This document shows, piece after piece, positions 1-5,367 of a DNA stretch of 7,839 nucleotides. Source of the stretch: an uncultured Nitrospinaceae bacterium (lineage in GTDB: Bacteria; Nitrospinota; Nitrospinia; Nitrospinales; VA-1); NCBI GenBank assembly GCA_913043155.1, contig CAJWLY010000068.1:1-7839 (forward strand), in the 5' to 3' direction. The position numbers and the translations under genes are program-made. The notes below the pieces were generated by a model. That model searched no databases and was not told the DNA's origin. It saw nothing but the letters and a program-made list of their open reading frames with translations. How positions within the stretch are numbered: the first letter of the stretch is position 1; every line of letters begins with the position of its first letter.

Positions 1-43
1 GGTGGTTTAGCGCCCCTGGCTTTTTTGATTTTTAGAGGTAAAA

Positions 44-895
44 ATGGTCCGGTCGGTAAAGTTCACTGAGAAGATTCCAGTAAGCCATCACCTAATTGAA
101 GTTCGCGACCGCATGGTCATGGTCGGAATAGTTGTGGCTCTTTTCTTCGGTGTTTGCTTTTACTTCATCGACTTCCTGTTACTGTGGTTGCAAGATCCCC
201 TGCCACTGAGATATCAAGAAAAGCTCATCTATATTGCCCCGACGGAAGTGTTCTTCACTCACATGAAGGTTGCCTTCATGGGTTCCCTTTTCATATCCAT
301 GCCCGTCATCCTGTACCACATCTGGTTTTTTATCGCGCCCGGACTCAAGGTCAAGGAGAAGAAAATTACCTCCATGTTCGTGACTGCGGGGACATTTTTC
401 TTTCTATTTGGGGGGGTTTTTTGCTATTTCCTCGTCCTACCTCTAGGGCTCAAGTTTCTGCTCGGGTACGGGTCCACTTGGTGGACGATGCAGGTGACGA
501 TCCAACTTTACTTTAACTTTGTTGTGAAGTTGATAATCGCCTTCGGGTTTGCCTTCCAGACGCCATTGCTGATGGTCCTGCTCACCAAGTTCGGGGTCAC
601 CAATACCCTCCAGATGAAGATTTATCGGAAATGGGCGTTTCTAGGTTGTTTCGTCCTAGCTTCGGTGCTTACGCCGCCTGATATTATCACCCAGGTTCTG
701 CTCGGATTTCCTTTGTACGGACTCTACGAATTCGGAGTGATCGTTTCCGCGATGTTTGAAGATCCTAAACAACGCGCAGCGATCCTTCGCCAATGGGAAG
801 CGGAAAAAGCTGCCCGCAAAGCTGCGAAAAAGGGCAAGGTCACACCGGCATCGAAAAAAAAGGTAACCGTTAAAAAAATCGTAAAAGAGGAGTAA
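44..895 (+). CDS. tatC: Sec-independent (twin-arginine) protein translocase subunit TatC
   Basis: TatC is the polytopic inner-membrane receptor of the Tat pathway, which exports folded proteins carrying twin-arginine signal peptides. The 283-residue product aligns along its length with the E. coli protein as I remember it. The N-terminal signature HLIEVRDR (E19, R21) precedes the first membrane segment. The loop FIAPGLKVKE has F96, P99 and E105, matching E. coli F94, P97 and E103 of the signal-peptide site. LTPPD (D213) lies before the last segment. Six hydrophobic segments are visible, roughly 26-46, 75-97, 110-137, 155-180, 198-211 and 217-236. The intramembrane glutamate of segment 4 (E. 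coli E170) is Q172 here. A lysine/alanine-rich cytoplasmic tail of about 40 residues follows. The ATG at 44 is preceded by GAGGT (35-39), 4 nt away. No tatA/tatB is visible in the window. The gene converges on the CPBP gene. Confidence 0.96.
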   Translation: MVRSVKFTEKIPVSHHLIEVRDRMVMVGIVVALFFGVCFYFIDFLLLWLQDPLPLRYQEKLIYIAPTEVFFTHMKVAFMGSLFISMPVILYHIWFFIAPGLKVKEKKITSMFVTAGTFFFLFGGVFCYFLVLPLGLKFLLGYGSTWWTMQVTIQLYFNFVVKLIIAFGFAFQTPLLMVLLTKFGVTNTLQMKIYRKWAFLGCFVLASVLTPPDIITQVLLGFPLYGLYEFGVIVSAMFEDPKQRAAILRQWEAEKAARKAAKKGKVTPASKKKVTVKKIVKEE

Positions 896-973
896 CGCAC
901 GATTTTTCACGTGGCGTCTAAACTTTAAATCTGTGTCCTGCAGAGCCTGTCAAACACCACCGGTAGAATCCCC

Positions 974-1666
974 TCACAGCAAAAACCCAAGTACAGTGAT
1001 CAAACTTGGATAAACCTCTACAAGCAGAATTCCTGCCAGTACGCAACTCACATGAAACAGAAGCGGTGCATATAAAGTTCCCGTAAGCCTGAACAGTCCA
1101 CCCGCAATGAGGCCCAGTCCAAAAGTTGCCAGACTCAGTTTAAAATCGACCAAAGTGTAGATCAATCCAGCCCCATAAATCGCAATGACGGGATTGTATT
1201 TCCTGAGCAGGGACTGTACAACAATTCCTGTAAAAAAAATCTGCTCGATAAGGGGCACCAACAAAATAACGGATAATAGCGCCGGCACTGAAACGAAACA
1301 TGAAGAAATCATGTTTCCTGTCTCTCTGCTCAGAAGTTCGTGTTTTGCCAAGCCAAAAAAATCAAGTCCCATATCCAGAACAGGAAGGATCAGCAGTACC
1401 GGCAAACAGCAGACCGCTCCGACGGCCAAATGTTGTTTCAGGTGAATAGTGGAAAATCCCAACTCGGTAAAGTTCGCCTTCTGCGCCGCTAGCAGTAACG
1501 CGATGACCACCACGAAAAATACTGTGTCAGCGTTTTCGGAGAGCCAAGGATTACTGCGGAAGAATATTCGAGTCAATGGGAAGATGACCAGAAAATACGC
1601 TGCGAGGACTAGAGCTGTAATTTTGAATTCCCAGGTGCCCGTAGATTCTACTTTTTTAATTCGCAA
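974..1666 (-). CDS. CPBP-family (CAAX protease/bacteriocin-processing-like) membrane protein with degenerate active-site motifs
   Basis: This 230-residue, very hydrophobic protein has about seven membrane segments and the layout of the CPBP (Abi/CAAX prenyl protease-like) glutamic intramembrane protease family. The C-terminal stretch from about 181 to 205, a glycine-rich segment followed by RLTGTLYAPLLFH, is typical of the family. The usual catalytic motifs are changed. EExxxR reads EQIFFT (E141, Q142, T146). FxxxH reads YTLVD (Y170, D174). HxxxN reads HVSCV (H205 kept, V209 instead of Asn). It may therefore be a non-catalytic or divergent member. The start is a TTG with AAGGGG (1676-1681) 9 nt upstream. 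It is the only clear gene on the minus strand and converges on tatC. Family membership is fairly sure; substrate and role are unknown. Confidence 0.82.
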   Translation of the reverse strand: MRIKKVESTGTWEFKITALVLAAYFLVIFPLTRIFFRSNPWLSENADTVFFVVVIALLLAAQKANFTELGFSTIHLKQHLAVGAVCCLPVLLILPVLDMGLDFFGLAKHELLSRETGNMISSCFVSVPALLSVILLVPLIEQIFFTGIVVQSLLRKYNPVIAIYGAGLIYTLVDFKLSLATFGLGLIAGGLFRLTGTLYAPLLFHVSCVLAGILLVEVYPSLITVLGFLL

Positions 1667-1682
1667 GTTGAGGATCCCCTTG

Positions 1683-1889
1683 TTATGAATGAAGGGCTGT
1701 CAAACTTATCCAAGGTAAGCCGTGGAAAAGGATTGAGCCGAACCGGAGATTTAGACCGGAATTTATTTTAGTTTGGATGTCGCTGACGTGCTGATCATCC
1801 ATAGGTAAAGCGGGCGATAATGTTCCTGAGCTGCTGACGCTAGCCATTCTCTCTAGGGAGATCAGGTTCTTCAAGGTCTCATCTAACAC
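1683..1889 (-). CDS. Possible small ORF of unknown function upstream of the CPBP gene
   Basis: This minus-strand ORF has 68 codons from GTG at 1889, or 54 codons from an internal ATG at 1847. I do not recognise it. It is supported only by context. A good minus-strand promoter (1942-1970) lies upstream, and its stop codon is 16 bp before the TTG start of the CPBP gene, so the two could share an mRNA. GGGAAAAG just before the GTG is a modest ribosome-binding site. The N-terminal half is polar. The stretch MDDQHVSDIQTKINSG (residues about 30-45) faintly recalls the C-terminal helix of FlgM-type anti-sigma factors, but the rest does not fit. It could be a remnant, a leader ORF or a chance reading frame. 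Confidence 0.25.
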   Translation of the reverse strand: MLDETLKNLISLERMASVSSSGTLSPALPMDDQHVSDIQTKINSGLNLRFGSILFHGLPWISLTALHS

Positions 1890-1941
1890 AGATCTTTTCC
1901 CTGCATAAGTGGGGGCGCGCTTTCGGATTTAAGCCTGTAGT

Positions 1942-1970
1942 ATTGTAGAAAGTTTTCGAAGCTATTTCAA
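1942..1970 (-). promoter_or_regulatory. Sigma70-type promoter reading toward the small ORF and CPBP gene
   Basis: On the minus strand TTGAAA (1965-1970) and TACAAT (1942-1947) are separated by exactly 17 nt. Each matches the sigma70 consensus at 5 of 6 positions. Transcription would begin near 1935, about 46 nt before the GTG of the small ORF and about 270 nt before the CPBP start. No other minus-strand promoter of this quality was seen closer to the CPBP gene. Confidence 0.55.
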
Positions 1971-2003
1971 TTTCCGGCTAACGAACGGGGATATCCTCCA
2001 GAG

Positions 2004-2032
2004 TTGACAAGACGTAGGTATTTATTTACTAT
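2004..2032 (+). promoter_or_regulatory. Sigma70-type promoter for rpiB-glyA-nrdR
   Basis: A perfect -35 hexamer TTGACA (2004-2009) is followed after 17 nt by TACTAT (2027-2032), which matches the -10 consensus at 4 of 6 positions. Transcription would begin near 2039, giving a leader of about 155 nt before the rpiB start codon. Its -35 lies 33 bp from the -35 of the divergent minus-strand promoter, so one regulator could act on both. Confidence 0.55.
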
Positions 2033-2038
2033 CCAAGA

Positions 2039-2193
2039 AGTGCTTGCGCGTTAGGCACTAGGCTGGGAGGGAATACTCCGGCCGGGGTTTAAACCCATGA
2101 TTTGACCTCTCGACCCCAAGTTTCCTTCGGTTGTCTGTCTCTCGGCGAGTTTGAGATGACCCACCTCGATCAACTTATTTTTTAGCTGAAATT
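2039..2193 (+). ncRNA. Potentially structured 5' leader of rpiB (family not recognised)
   Basis: The presumed leader begins with three nearly adjoining hairpins. The first is 2039-2045 with 2053-2059 (7 bp including one G-U, 7-nt loop). The second is 2061-2083 (GGC and GGAG pairing with CTCC and GCC around a small internal loop). The third is the perfect palindrome GGGTTTAAACCC at 2085-2096. A weaker pairing joins 2111-2115 with 2129-2133. A further 7-bp stem with one bulge joins 2137-2143 with 2153-2160. A U-rich stretch (2175-2183) follows but is about 15 nt past the last stem, so it is not a classical terminator. It could be a cis-regulatory leader, a small RNA, or unselected sequence. Confidence 0.3.
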
Positions 2194-2646
2194 ATGAAAA
2201 AAATCGCCGTTGCTTCTGATCACGCCGGGTATGACCTGAAGGAAAGTATTGTCACACTATTGGTTCATTTAGGGTACAAGGTGGACGACCTTGGGCCTGA
2301 AAATTCGGATTCGGTAGACTATCCCGACTACGGGATCAGCTTGGCTCGGGCTGTTGCCGAAGAAAAAGTTTCTCGCGGAATCGTAATTTGCGGCACTGGG
2401 ATTGGTATGTCCATCGTGGTCAACCGCTTTCCCGGTATTCGCGGAACGTTGTGTTGCGATGTGTACACGGCTAAGCTTTGCCGGGAACATAACGATTCCA
2501 ACATCCTCATCATGGGCGGCCATGTGGTAGGGAAGGGGCTGGCGCACGAGATTGTCCAGACTTGGCTTAACACTCCATTTGAAGGCGGACGCCACCAAAA
2601 ACGCCTTGATAAAATCATCCAATTCGACGCTTCCAATAAACTTTAA
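2194..2646 (+). CDS. rpiB: Ribose-5-phosphate isomerase B
   Basis: RpiB interconverts ribulose 5-phosphate and ribose 5-phosphate in the cytosolic pentose phosphate pathway, supplying ribose for nucleotides. The 150-residue length matches the E. coli enzyme (149). Catalytic and phosphate-binding positions fall at the same numbers as in E. coli: D9 and H10 in SDHAG, Y43, the catalytic base C66 in CGTGIGMS, H99, R133 and R137. The LacAB_rpiB fold spans the whole protein. The start ATG at 2194 has no good Shine-Dalgarno sequence; the upstream bases are T-rich, so translation may be modest or depend on the leader. It is the first gene of the rpiB-glyA-nrdR operon, 11 bp from glyA. Related sugar-phosphate isomerases of this fold exist, but the residue set favours RpiB. 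Confidence 0.96.
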   Translation: MKKIAVASDHAGYDLKESIVTLLVHLGYKVDDLGPENSDSVDYPDYGISLARAVAEEKVSRGIVICGTGIGMSIVVNRFPGIRGTLCCDVYTAKLCREHNDSNILIMGGHVVGKGLAHEIVQTWLNTPFEGGRHQKRLDKIIQFDASNKL

Positions 2647-2657
2647 GGAGATATGCA

Positions 2658-3908
2658 TTGTCACTAGAAGAATTTGACCCGGAAATCGCGTCTGCCATCA
2701 AGAGGGAACTCGACCGGGAAACATACACATTTGAAATGATCGCCTCGGAAAATTTTGTCAGCCCCCAGGTGATGGCAGCTCAAGGATCGGTCATGACCAA
2801 CAAATATGCTGAAGGATATCCCGGAAAGCGCTATTACGGAGGATGCGAGCATGTAGATATCGCTGAATCTCTGGCCATCGAGCGAGCCAAAAAACTATTC
2901 GATGCCGAGCATGCCAACGTTCAGCCCCATTCAGGTTCTCAGGCAAATATGGCGGTTTATCACACCGTACTCCAGCCTGGCGATACGATCTTGGGAATGA
3001 ACCTTTCCCACGGCGGGCACCTAACGCACGGCAGTCCCGTCAATTTTTCTGGATACACCTACAACGTGGTGCCTTATGGGGTACACCGTGATACCGAACT
3101 CATCGACTACGAAGAAGTTGCCCGGCTTGCTCAGGAGCATAGGCCTAAAATGATCGTCGTCGGAGCTAGCGCCTATCCCCGCGTGATCGATGCAGTGAAG
3201 TTTCGCAAAATCGGTGATGAAGTCGGTGCAAAAATTATGACCGATATCGCACATCCTGCTGGGCTCGTGGCAACAGGGTTGTATCCGTCTCCCGTGCCAT
3301 ATTCGGACTTTGTCACCACCACCACACACAAGACCCTGCGCGGACCACGTGGCGGAATGATTCTCTGTAAGGAGAAATACGCTAAAGAAGTGAACAAACG
3401 AATCTTTCCCGGTATTCAGGGTGGACCACTCATGCACGTGATCGCTGCTAAGGCAGTAGCGTTCAAGGAGGCATTAAGCGATGATTTCGTGACCTATCAA
3501 AGGCAGGTGATCGCCAATGCCAGACACCTCGCCGACCGGTTGGCGGGAGCCGGATTTAAAATTGTCAGTGGAGGAACCGATACACACCTCTTACTGATGG
3601 ACCTCCGTGACAAGGACATCACCGGAAAAGAAGCGGAGGAAGCTCTCGATTTCGCAGGCATCACTGTTAATAAAAATACAGTTCCTTTCGAAACTCGTAG
3701 CCCATTCGTCACCTCTGGAATACGTATAGGAACCCCGGCACTGACCACACGGGGGATGAAGGAACATGAAATGGAATGGATTGGCGACATGATCGTCGAA
3801 ACCCTTAACCATCTTAATGAACCGGAATTTCACGAAAAAACCCGCAAAAGAGTTCGTGACCTCTCCGAACAATTTCCACTGTATGCTGAACTCACGAGCA
3901 AGTGCTGA
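2658..3908 (+). CDS. glyA: Serine hydroxymethyltransferase
   Basis: This PLP enzyme converts serine and tetrahydrofolate to glycine and 5,10-methylene-tetrahydrofolate, the main one-carbon source for thymidylate and purine synthesis. Its 416 residues match the family (E. coli 417). Visible signatures are the N-terminal IASENFVSPQV, the YAEGYPGKRYYGG substrate loop (about 50-62), H121 stacking on PLP, D196 and H199 in the TDIAH motif, the PLP-binding lysine K225 in TTTTHKTLRGPRGG, and the C-terminal SGIRIGTPALTTRG arginine. The start is TTG at 2658, chosen because AAGGAG (2645-2650) is 7 nt upstream and residues from SLEEFDPEI onward fit the family. An ATG at 2653 is in another frame and stops after four codons. 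The ribosome-binding site overlaps the rpiB stop codon, implying coupled translation. Confidence 0.97.
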   Translation: MSLEEFDPEIASAIKRELDRETYTFEMIASENFVSPQVMAAQGSVMTNKYAEGYPGKRYYGGCEHVDIAESLAIERAKKLFDAEHANVQPHSGSQANMAVYHTVLQPGDTILGMNLSHGGHLTHGSPVNFSGYTYNVVPYGVHRDTELIDYEEVARLAQEHRPKMIVVGASAYPRVIDAVKFRKIGDEVGAKIMTDIAHPAGLVATGLYPSPVPYSDFVTTTTHKTLRGPRGGMILCKEKYAKEVNKRIFPGIQGGPLMHVIAAKAVAFKEALSDDFVTYQRQVIANARHLADRLAGAGFKIVSGGTDTHLLLMDLRDKDITGKEAEEALDFAGITVNKNTVPFETRSPFVTSGIRIGTPALTTRGMKEHEMEWIGDMIVETLNHLNEPEFHEKTRKRVRDLSEQFPLYAELTSKC

Positions 3909-3914
3909 GCCTCG

Positions 3915-4385
3915 ATGAAATGTCCTTCCTGCTCTAATCTGGAGAATAAAGTTATCGATTCCCGCCTGAATAAGGAGGGAGATAGTACGCGCCGTCGCCG
4001 CGAATGTCTCAGTTGCGGCGAGCGGTTCACGACCTACGAACGAATCGAGAAGACCCTCCCTTTCCTGATCAAACAGGATGGGCGCCGCGAAGAGTTTGAC
4101 CGCGAAAAAGTCCTTGCCGGGATCAAGAAAGCCTGCCAGAAGCGTCCGATCAGTATCCAAGAAATGGAAGCCTTGGTCGACCGGGTTGAGCAATACTGCC
4201 AAGAGCGGGGCGAGAAGGAAATGTCCGCTGTGGTCGTCGGAGAGAAAGTGGTTCAGGAACTCTACCAACTAGATGACGTGGCTTATGTCCGCTTCGCCTC
4301 CGTTTATCGCTCTTTCAAGGACGTAAACGAGTTCATGGTCGAGCTCAAGGACATCCTCAAGCATAAAGAAGATGGTATGAAATAG
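3915..4385 (+). CDS. nrdR: Transcriptional regulator NrdR (ribonucleotide reductase repressor)
   Basis: NrdR is a zinc-ribbon/ATP-cone repressor that senses ATP/dATP and shuts off ribonucleotide reductase genes. The 156-residue product has the four zinc ligands C3, C6, C31 and C34, the basic stretch STRRRREC that forms part of the DNA-binding module, and an ATP-cone domain from about residue 49 to 139 (beginning near LPFLIKQDGRREEFDREK). Length and order are normal for the family. The ATG is only 6 bp after the glyA stop and lacks a clear Shine-Dalgarno sequence, so translation probably relies on coupling to glyA. It closes the rpiB operon. I noticed no palindromic NrdR-box pair in the window, which agrees with its targets (nrd genes) lying elsewhere. 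Confidence 0.96.
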   Translation: MKCPSCSNLENKVIDSRLNKEGDSTRRRRECLSCGERFTTYERIEKTLPFLIKQDGRREEFDREKVLAGIKKACQKRPISIQEMEALVDRVEQYCQERGEKEMSAVVVGEKVVQELYQLDDVAYVRFASVYRSFKDVNEFMVELKDILKHKEDGMK

Positions 4386-4416
4386 GTTCCTGTCCCTCCC
4401 TCGTTAGCCTTTGGTT

Positions 4417-4426
4417 CCCCCCCCCC
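4417..4426. repeat. Homopolymeric C tract (10 C)
   Basis: Ten consecutive C lie 32 bp after the nrdR stop, in the spacer before the heme operon. Runs of this length are prone to slippage during replication and are rare by chance in sequence of mid GC content. The tract is outside coding sequence and about 60 bp upstream of the tentative heme-operon promoter, so a direct phase-variation role is not evident. A sequencing length error is also possible. Confidence 0.7.
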
Positions 4427-4480
4427 AGAAAATTAAAATATTGTTCCACTCCTGTAGCACCATTCTCTCGGGCCCAATCT

Positions 4481-4573
4481 GTCCGTTGCTTCCATGAATA
4501 CAAAATGTTACGATGTTTTAAACTTAGATAATTCGTCCGTTTTGGGACGCACGCTAGGCTTCTACGGTCCGTT
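4481..4573 (+). repeat. Three direct GTCCGTT repeats upstream of the ccsA-like gene
   Basis: The heptamer GTCCGTT occurs at 4481-4487, 4535-4541 and 4567-4573, the last ending directly at the ATG of the CcsA-like gene. Spacings are 54 and 32 bp, close to five and three helical turns, so the copies would lie on one DNA face. The second copy lies within a potential hairpin, CGTCC (4534-4538) with GGACG (4545-4549). A regulator-binding array is possible, but the repeat is short and could be coincidental. Confidence 0.4.
4486..4514 (+). promoter_or_regulatory. Tentative promoter of the ccsA-like/hemA/hemC operon
   Basis: TTGCTT (4486-4491) and TACGAT (4509-4514) are separated by 17 nt and match the sigma70 hexamers at 3 and 4 of 6 positions. 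This is weak. GATAAT (4527-4532) is a closer -10 match but has no fitting -35. Some promoter is expected in this spacer because the heme genes start a new cluster after nrdR. The -35 overlaps the first GTCCGTT repeat. Confidence 0.28.
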
Positions 4574-5365
4574 ATGGAAAATATTGCCTTTAATATTGCT
4601 TTGTTGAGTTACCTTGTGGCGGCTCTGGGGTATTCGCTGTATCTAGTTTACCGCAAACCGAGCGTAAATCTTATATCTGCCACCACACTCGGTGCTGGAT
4701 TGCTGGCGAACAGCGTTTCCATTGGATTGCGCTCCGTGGAAACTGGACACGGTCCTTACACAACCGGATTCGAGATAGCATCGTTTTTTGCATGGTTGAT
4801 CGTAGTGGCCTTCTTTCTGACCGAGTGGAAATACAAGATCAAGGATCTGGGAGCCTTTGTAGTTCCTGTAGTGTTCCTGATTTTATTTTATTCAGCTTTT
4901 CAATCACGGGAATTGGCTCTAATCGACGACTCGGGTGCCATGTTTTGGTTGACATTACACCGGACGCTGTCAATTTTAGGATACGCGGCGTTTGCCATTG
5001 CTTTTGCCGCCGCGATTATGTACCTCATTCAGGAAAATCAGGTCAAATCAAAGAAGCTTGGGATCATGTACTTTCGCATGCCGTCGCTTGAGGTACTGGA
5101 CGACCTCAACTACAAGGTCATCACGACAGGATTTCCCGTGTTCACTTTGGGGTTCATGACCGGGGTCATTTGGAACATGAAAATGGATGAAACCCTCTTT
5201 TCCTGGGATCTGCTTCGCACTTGGCCGCTCATTGTGGTGTGGCTGATTTATTGCGTTGTTTTTTTTGGACGCATTCTAATGGGGTGGCGCGGTAAAAGGA
5301 CAGCCCAAGGAGCAATTCTTGGCTTCGTTTCCATAATATTCACCTATTTCCTGCACGTGGTATAA
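4574..5365 (+). CDS. ccsA: CcsA/HemX-like cytochrome c assembly-family membrane protein
   Basis: This 263-residue integral membrane protein has about eight hydrophobic segments and belongs to the CcsA/CcmC/HemX family. Family features are the GPYTTGFEIASFFAW segment (about 60-74), a conserved membrane histidine H129 in LTLHRTLSILGYAAF, the PSLEVLDDLNYK stretch (170-181), and the C-terminal tryptophan-rich region with W200, SWD (W211, D212), W217 and W223 followed by GWRGKRTAQ. The classical SWDPKETW reads SWDLLRTW, and the histidine normally found after the WWD region (YLHxR) is absent (FFGR). Position directly before hemA, with a 2-bp gap, fits the HemX-type genes linked to heme synthesis. 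It may tune glutamyl-tRNA reductase or handle heme at the membrane rather than act as the cytochrome c synthase itself. No clear Shine-Dalgarno precedes the ATG. The symbol is a family label. Confidence 0.85.
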   Translation: MENIAFNIALLSYLVAALGYSLYLVYRKPSVNLISATTLGAGLLANSVSIGLRSVETGHGPYTTGFEIASFFAWLIVVAFFLTEWKYKIKDLGAFVVPVVFLILFYSAFQSRELALIDDSGAMFWLTLHRTLSILGYAAFAIAFAAAIMYLIQENQVKSKKLGIMYFRMPSLEVLDDLNYKVITTGFPVFTLGFMTGVIWNMKMDETLFSWDLLRTWPLIVVWLIYCVVFFGRILMGWRGKRTAQGAILGFVSIIFTYFLHVV

Positions 5366-5367
5366 CC

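Larger units (their letters stand above)
1667..2193. other. 527-bp divergent intergenic region between the CPBP gene and rpiB
   Basis: No confidently assigned gene lies here. From left to right it holds the small minus-strand ORF, a minus-strand promoter (1942-1970), a plus-strand promoter (2004-2032), and a leader (about 2039-2193) rich in potential hairpins. I looked for tRNA-like T-loops, SRP RNA and 6S RNA patterns and for familiar glycine and THF riboswitch cores, and did not recognise any by eye. Confidence 0.7.

Noticed and set aside
1..43. Possible 3' end of an upstream gene before tatC
   Set aside because: Two frames are open into this edge (one stopping at 33-35, the other at 67-69), but too little is present to choose or identify either.
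154..516. Second plus-strand ORF overlapping tatC
   Set aside because: It is an out-of-frame shadow of tatC with low-complexity, basic composition and no independent support.
896..916. Bulged hairpin CGCACG/CGTGGCG between tatC and the CPBP gene as a terminator
   Set aside because: It has only six pairs with a bulge and no T run follows on either strand, so it is not convincing.
1675..1703. TTGACA on the minus strand (1698-1703) as a CPBP promoter
   Set aside because: No -10-like hexamer lies at 16-18 nt; the stretch at that distance is the ribosome-binding site.
2061..2110. Glycine or THF riboswitch upstream of rpiB-glyA
   Set aside because: It would make sense next to glyA, but I could not find the conserved core sequences of either class; only simple hairpins are visible.
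2269..2664. Long minus-strand ORF opposite rpiB
   Set aside because: It is a reverse-strand shadow of a clearly coding gene, with no family resemblance or start signals. The same applies to the long opposite-strand frames over glyA (3021-3437, 3591-4268) and hemC (7084-7563).
4470..4475. GGGCCC palindrome in the nrdR-heme spacer as an operator
   Set aside because: Six-base palindromes are common and there is no extended dyad around it.
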